Source: Lamellibrachia satsuma
Lineage: Eukaryota > Annelida > Polychaeta > Sabellida > Siboglinidae
Length of the DNA stretch: 64,000 bases
Assembly: GCA_033239005.1 (NCBI GenBank)
Contig: BSQZ01000018.1
Coordinates: 1,089,536-1,153,535, forward strand
Direction: 5' to 3'
Position 1 is the first letter of the stretch, and each line of letters begins with the position of its first letter. The notes below the pieces were generated by a model. That model saw only the letters and a program-made list of their open reading frames with translations. It made no database searches and was not told where the DNA came from. Shown here piece by piece: positions 58,044-64,000 of this stretch. Position numbers and translations under genes: made by a program.

Positions 58044-58105
58044 ACTGGTGACATGCATTGTTTCTTTTGAAAGTTTTGTGGTCAACTGTTTCCTCTTCAT
58101 TTCAG

Positions 58106-58257
58106 AGTGATCTAAAAGACACGTTGATGCGTGACATGGACCAAACAAAAAGGTCAGACAGGGAACTTGTCGCTCACTTGAATCGTCCCAAATTTGTGAC
58201 GTCGGTATGCAAACTGGTGCGCACGTTGAGAAATGTCCACGAACACTACAACCATCT
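58106..58257 (+). CDS. KEN-domain kinase gene, exon 8 (RNase catalytic helix)
   Basis: Acceptor cttcatttcag, donor ctgtaagt; 50 codons plus 2 bases. Residues 310-359 include LRNVHEHY: Arg351, Asn352 and His356 align with the ribonuclease Arg-Asn-x3-His of IRE1 and RNase L. Eighteen residues before the His, where human IRE1 has a catalytic Tyr, this protein has Lys338-Phe339. Where RNase L has an essential Asp (11 before the His) there is Lys345. Cleavage activity or specificity may therefore differ. The exon begins 54 bases after the target duplication of a hAT-like element. Confidence 0.9.
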
Positions 58258-58604
58258 GTAAGTTGTTTTCTTTTACTGTTATTAAATGCTAATGTTTCTG
58301 TTGTCAACCATCATAAACATATCTTTGTTGTAAATATACTTCACGGTGTGGGCTGGAAAATCAAGAAGTGTATATACAGGTTTTCCACTGATATTTCTTT
58401 GTTATTTCTTTATCCTTTGTTTTTCCTTTATCAGGACGAATGTTCACAGATCATATCCAAAGAAAAGTATTAGGATATTGATAAACAGTCATAACTGCAG
58501 TCAACCGTAATGTGCATGTTCATTCATGTGTGTGTGTCTTTGTTCTTGCATTTATCATTATGATTTCTACCATAATTATTATTTTGAATGAGTTTATTTT
58601 GCAG

Positions 58605-58773
58605 GTCACCGGGGGCAAAGGCGATGTTTGGGAACACATGCTATCCATACAAGTTCTTTGACAGGGAAGTACCCAAGTTGTTTCCCACCATCTATGAAAT
58701 CATCAAGACATCAGCTACAAAAGGAGAAGACTGGACAAAACGAGAAATATTGAATATGTACTTCACTGATTGA
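58605..58773 (+). CDS. KEN-domain kinase gene, exon 9 (KEN C-terminus and stop)
   Basis: Acceptor ttttgcag; completes a split Leu codon and runs 55 codons to TGA. It has SPGAKAMFGNTCYPYKFFDR and then EVPKLFPTIYEIIKTSATK, the closing part of KEN domains (a long helix after the FPxLxxxxY motif), ending LNMYFTD. The nine exons together give 415 codons without a stop. No AATAAA was seen in the first several hundred bases after the stop, so the 3' end of the transcript is not fixed. Confidence 0.9.
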
Positions 58774-59030
58774 ATGTACATGGCGATGTAGACAGGAGAC
58801 ATTTTTACTAATGACCTCTTTAGTATGAACTATGATGTAGTTATTCTTATCCCATAGACATGGCTAAGTAATCCTCCAACGTTGAAGATGTTTATGCTGT
58901 ATGTTTTGGCTACAGTGCATACATGTATACATTGTTAGCGTTTAAATTATTTGTAATGAAATCTTCTGTTTAATCTCTTGCAGGGCAGGGCCACATCAGA
59001 GATTCCTTTCAGCCCTTTGAACGACTTGCC
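58774..59030 (+). other. Probable 3' UTR and downstream of the kinase gene
   Basis: No coding signal. No canonical AATAAA seen. Confidence 0.4.
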
Positions 59031-59470
59031 TCCATCCCTCTCGCTCTTCTTTTATTTTCTCCTGCTGTGATGTTCACACCTACCTTTTCAAGATCTCTCT
59101 TCACATTATCCCCCACCAAAATTCTGGGTTTTCTATTATCCTACCACCCTCTTCTATTTTCCGTGCTTGCTTTGACAATCTCTCCTCACTTATTCTCTGT
59201 GTGGGTCAAGTCCATCAGCGTGTGCCCAACTACCTTCCTTTTTAGGTATTTCGTCATTCAAATTTCTAATTCCACCGTCCTCCCATCGTCTTGTTTCTCA
59301 CTACATATTATTCCTGTTGTTCTCTGCTGCCTGTAGCTTTGTCTCTCTGTCAGTGCATGTCTTCCCACCCATATACACAAACTAGTGCCACACAGGGCGG
59401 CAGCATTTTCCTTTTAGCTTTTTCTTTCTGTCCCAAATAATTCCCTCCATTTCATTCCATACGGGTGCTC
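59030..59470 (-). pseudogene. LINE RT C-terminal relic, antisense
   Basis: The - strand carries, across several frames, YGWEDMH, KLQAAENNRNN-like text, NLNDEIPKKEG, and VKRDLEKVGVNITAGENKRR followed by ARGM (59105-59040). This pattern is the thumb/C-terminus found after RT in many invertebrate LINEs. Heavily decayed. Confidence 0.5.
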
Positions 59471-59479
59471 CTTCGTGCT

Positions 59480-60240
59480 ACTTTCTCCTAAGTTGTTTTG
59501 TTAAAAATAGAAACAAATTACCGTTAAAAATATAAACAAATTACCGTGAAATATTCAGTGTTTTTTTTATGGAACCTAGTAATATAATTTTTGCCAGAAT
59601 GCATGCATCAGCCTAATAGAACATATAGGTTGTATGTGGTATTTATTGAATGTTGTTATAACAAAGTTCACAGTATAAGTCTAATTAATTTGAGATTATT
59701 TAACTATTGTAAGGTATATTATAGGTGGTGGGTGTTTTACAATGAGCATATATATGCTGATAACATATAATGGTTATTATAGTAGAATACTGATATGATA
59801 TGATGTTGCTATAGTTTGACTGTTTGCACATTTACAGATGCATAGAAACTTTGTCTGCTTTGAATATTGTACACACGGTTAGATTAACTCACGATTGTAT
59901 CATCCTTTTTATTTAGTTAGTACTTCTTTTACGTTAACTTTAGCAGGAACCATGCAAAGTTCTGCAGTACTTAACATTATGCTATGTGTTTTATCTCTGT
60001 TGGTTGTATATGAAATGTATCCAAGAGTTGCACTATTGTATGTAAAGTAAATGTTGAATGTTGAATACTATATATAATTAGACAGCTGCATATATGTTTA
60101 TGTAAGGGCATCAGTGGGTAATTAATCGCACGCATTCTATTTTAGTAGATGAATCACAAGATTGTGTTAGCTAGCTAACATATATTCAAGACTAACAGGT
60201 GGTGGTTCTTATGTACTTCATGATTACATAAATGTTTAAT
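59480..60240. other. Intergenic AT-rich DNA
   Basis: Nothing recognised. Confidence 0.4.
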
Positions 60241-60255
60241 GTGCTCATGTGACAG

Positions 60256-60420
60256 ACAACACCAATGAAGACTTGCTCCAGTACATGCAAGTGGAATGGG
60301 CCGCAATTAACCCCAGGCATATCACCCACAATGACAGAATGCATAAACAATGCCAGGCGGTGATTGATGCCAGAGGACGGCATCTACCCGTTATTGATTG
60401 TTACTGTGACAAGATTTTTG
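60256..60420 (+). other. Orphan exon candidate
   Basis: Between an ag at 60254-60255 (TGTGACAG) and a strong donor TTTgtgagt at 60421 one frame is open: NTNEDLLQYMQVEWAAINPR, HITHNDRMHKQCQAVIDARG, RHLPVIDCYCDKIF. The composition is more coding-like than the surroundings. The pyrimidine tract before the acceptor is poor. No family recognised; it may belong to another gene or a transposon. Confidence 0.35.
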
Positions 60421-61582
60421 TGAGTAAACATAAACAATATATTTTGTTTTGTGTTTTAAAATTATTCCAGAAATCAAATATTACCCAAAAAGTTTTTTTT
60501 ATAAAACTTGTAGAAGTTACTTTTTGTGGAGGATATAGTGCATAGATAGTGTCTTTAATTACTGGTAATGTCACAACATTCTACATTTCGGAATTATCTT
60601 AAATCGACTGCCTAAGACCACCACCAATAAGTATAGATCTGACCTACTAAATACATCAATAGGCTCTTGATCCATGCCCATTTTGCCTACTGTAGCTTTA
60701 TGGCTAATTCTCAGTCAGATTCCCAGTTCCCTACTTGCTAAGGCTCCCACTTTGCCTGTTCATACATTATTTGGTGTACTGGATACATGTACCTGTTTTG
60801 GCTCCAACAGTCAAAAGTTAATTGGATATGGTTTGCATAAAAATAATGGCTTTCCAGAAATCTGAGTTTTATTGAGATAAATCTATGTTCTTTTGCATTG
60901 AGTAAATGTATGTAATTAAATAATTAAGATTTATATCTAAGAAAAACCTCTGAAAAGCTTATTTTACATTTACGCATTTTTTAAAGTATTGAATTAAATT
61001 GTGATGTTGATAAATATTGTCTTTTAAATAAAAGTTATAATATCGATTGAAACTACGTCCATAATACCAAAAGTAAACGCAAATTATACATTTATTGGTA
61101 AAAAGAATGTTGATAAGAACCCAAACCTTTAAATGTTGTATATGTTGCAACTCTCGTGGATAAGCGGGATAACTTTGCTGTGGAATTGTTACAGAACATT
61201 TTGTTGTGTGATTTTAAAATAGCAAAAGTGATTTTTTTATTTTTGTGTGGAGATGAATTATAAATGTACATTTTGGCCATCTTTTACTGTAACAACATTA
61301 TTCCTTGTGAGTCAAATGTAGGTTTTGATAAGAATGTTACCATAACATAGCATTTTACAAGAACATTTGGTTAGGATTGAGTTTTCAAGATAGCAAACCC
61401 AAATTATGGCCAACTATTACTGAAATGCCATTACGCATTGTGGTTAAATATAGCTGTTACTATGTACAATATTTTTTAACCATTGCTTAGGACCCCCAAT
61501 TGTTTTTGCCTTGTTATGGAAATAAATGAACATCTTAGCCAAGTAGTATTGAAGTGACATTATTCCTTGTGGGTCAAATATT

Positions 61583-61795
61583 GTAGAAATTTAGCTAAAA
61601 TGTGTTTTTTCCTCGACTTAATAAATTACATAAAATAATTTATTTTTGGTATGCGAGTTTAACATATTATGCTTTATATAATATGAGCATATCAGATTGC
61701 AACATTCCTGCAAGTTTTATATTTGAATAGTAAATAAATATTGTGTTTGACTGATTACAATCAGAGAACAGTATTTTGCTGGTGATGTAGCCAGC
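61583..61795 (+). repeat. Dispersed repeat Y, copy 2
   Basis: Same order of words as 35460-35700 (GCTTTATATAATATGAGCAT, CAGTATTTTGCTGGTGATGT); lacks the 25-bp triplication. Confidence 0.75.
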
Positions 61796-61869
61796 AATCA
61801 CCAAAGGGTGAGAAAAGAGGTATTCATATAATGGATGTGGTGGATAAAAACAATACCAAATGATTCATT

Positions 61870-62160
61870 AGAGTTCCCCGAGTATGGTATAACAAACGGC
61901 AGCAATCTTAGGTGGGGTTTCCATCATTGTTTTTATCATTGCGTCATTCCATTAAATGAGTGCCCCTTTTCTCATCCTTTGGGGGGGTTGCTGGCAGGGG
62001 GAAGCCTCCACCTAAAATTGTTGGCCACGGTCAATGCGTACTCGGGGAACCCCAAGGAAAGATTTGACACTGTTTTTATCATCATTAAATAAATGCCCCC
62101 TTTTCTGACCCTTTGGGGTTGCTGGCAGGGGGAATCCCCCACCTAAAATCCACTTAAATC
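61870..62160. repeat. Two-copy GC-rich repeat
   Basis: GTTGCTGGCAGGGGGAA with CCACCTAAAAT occurs at 61987-62018 and 62110-62147, each after a GCCCC-TTTTCT-A-CCTTTGGGG block. An inverted TTCCCCGAGTA / TACTCGGGGAA pair lies at 61874 and 62039. Confidence 0.75.
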
Positions 62161-62379
62161 CCAGACCCAGCAACAACGCATGTTTGGGTGTCCCTTCAGT
62201 CCATTGGGTCAAACCTTTTGGCGTCAGTTTCATAAATAGTATCTCTGGGCTCCCACTATACTTCCTTGTATCCAATCATAATCGTCACAATGGAAACCGC
62301 ACTTTTATTCCAGGCTCTCTTGTGTACACGGTCAATCTGTCGCTGGAATCGGGAATATCCCCAATTTGACCGACTATCG

Positions 62380-63885
62380 CCAGGGATAAACGCTAGTCGA
62401 AAGTGGCACACCACAGTGTCTAGCGCACATAATTTAGCTGCCCTGTGTCATGCGATACGGTGCATGTCGCCCGACCAATCGGACACGTATAAACGGACCT
62501 TTGCAGTGTATCAATGTTCCCCGTCACCAGTGCCAAAAACGAAGTGAGGTGGTTAATGTAACCCTTAGACCTCAGCCATTTTTAAAAAGACCCAGGTTCC
62601 CCATTATTTGACCAGATAGTCGAAAACGTGGGGCAAGTACGTTCAACTAAGATACCCAACGTGTTCTCTCAACTGCCCGCCAGACAATGGGGGTGATGAC
62701 AGTGTGTAACAATGAGGCGAGCGAGAGTCGGATAAGCGTGAATATCTGCGGGCGGGTTTTGCCGACTTAAGGACTAAAGGCATGCATGCTCGTCCTCGGG
62801 GGGGGGGTTGGGAGTTTGAGCGAACCTCCCATTTATGAAAGAATTTTGTTTAACTAGCACTTGTAAGAAATTATCCCTCTGGGTACGCTCGAATCCTGAT
62901 GTTCTATACATTGACTTTGATGTACAATACAATACGTAAATATCAACGTTTATTCGCGGCTCTACAATACACACGTGTTGATAAGTTCAGTTCCCAGCGT
63001 TGACTAAATTACCACGGATGCACCGCCCACCACTAAATGTTTTTATGCTAATGTCATTTGGGAACAACACTGGTGGGTTCAGCCTACTGTTACGTTTCCC
63101 GTTGACGACCATGTTAACGTTTTGCACGATTATAAGAAAATGGGACCATCAACAATTCTGAAACTTCTTACCTGCCGTTGTCATCATCTCATTGACATGT
63201 TGGTCGAGTTTAGTCAGAGTCTCATACTTCTAACTCTTTTAAAATGCCTGAACGTGCCATACCCGTCGATGTTTACCAATTTCTGCATGAATTACTACGC
63301 ACACGTGCCTTGTGGCGAAATAATTGCTAAAAAAATCCTTCCGCCTATTGAAATCATCTAAAAATCCACAGTTACACTGCTAACATGTTCTACCAGCAAA
63401 CTGGCCAATGTGCCTGCTCAAATGCAGTTATGTCAGATGATATGACTTTTTGAACATTACACATACCTAAAATTACTATGCCCTACATTCGTGTGTGACA
63501 CACCAGGAAGTGTAACTGAGGCATGACCCCTGGTGTACTGGAATCCAAGGGTGTCCAAATATACCCTACCAACTAGAATGTGAGCTGGGGTATCTAGTGA
63601 AATCGTGACACCCGAGGACGGGCATGAAAGGGTAATAGATAACCCAGGCGACATAGAAAACCATCGCGTTAATCCACAGGAGGCGCCACTCTGCCTCAGT
63701 TGTGCCTTTGCACACATTCTGGAGAGTGATTGTGGAAACTCGTCCTTGATGAAGAAACTGGCCAGACTAATTTCATAAAAAAAATAGATCGAACTGAATC
63801 GGACGGTGTGGGTGGTATATCCTTTCCGTCACATCCCAGAAATGGTATCTACAGCCGACAATTCGTCGTTGGCGAATGCGAGGTA
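62380..63885. other. Intergenic DNA, nothing recognised
   Basis: Less AT-rich than the rest; short frames without family signatures. Confidence 0.35.
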
Positions 63886-63887
63886 GC

Positions 63888-64000
<113 letters not shown>

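Overview
The window reads as genomic DNA of an invertebrate animal. It is AT-rich, has spliced exons with ordinary GT-AG junctions, and is crowded with decayed APE-type LINEs (CR1/L2-like, RTE-like, L1-type), a Ty3/Gypsy element, hAT-like and other TIR DNA transposons, minisatellites and long (TA)n and (GGT)n tracts. The phylum cannot be fixed from the sequence. No bacterial or organellar features, rRNA, convincing tRNA or CRISPR array were seen.

One host gene can be followed across most of the window on the + strand. Nine exons between 14625 and 58773 join with matching intron phases and no internal stop into 415 codons. They encode a protein kinase followed directly by a KEN (kinase-extension) ribonuclease domain, the architecture of IRE1 and RNase L. 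The kinase has the VAVK lysine, an HRDIKPHN catalytic loop and DFG. The KEN domain keeps the RN-x3-H ribonuclease signature and ends at TGA 58771-58773. The N-terminal part (start of the glycine loop and any sensor domain) was not found and probably lies upstream of the window.

Layout: 1.6-5.5 kb, a broken Gypsy element (- strand) with one LTR. 5.7-12.2 kb, a CR1/L2-like LINE (+) split by an antisense RTE-like LINE at 7387-10060, with an antisense fragment of the same LINE family abutting its tail (12.2-12.9 kb). 14.6-27.5 kb, kinase exons 1-6, with a LINE whose RT frame is still open in intron 2 (18.85-20.9 kb). 28.4-31.9 kb, a second LINE family with a PHD-finger ORF1. 33-33.4 kb, a BED-like zinc-finger ORF. 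34.0 kb, exon 7. 34.1-58.1 kb, a 24-kb intron that is a stack of transposons: Harbinger-type MYB exon, 24-bp minisatellite, RTE/CR1/L1/L2 LINE relics, and DNA transposons nested up to three deep. 58.1-58.8 kb, KEN exons 8-9. 59-64 kb, mostly non-coding with a LINE relic and one orphan exon candidate.

The transposons do not form a pathway with the host gene; they explain its unusually long introns. Three TIR elements could be delimited to the base by target-site duplications: two with 8-bp duplications (hAT type) and one with a 6-bp duplication that is not assigned to a family. Removing the insertion and one duplication restores the reading of the interrupted LINE in two cases.
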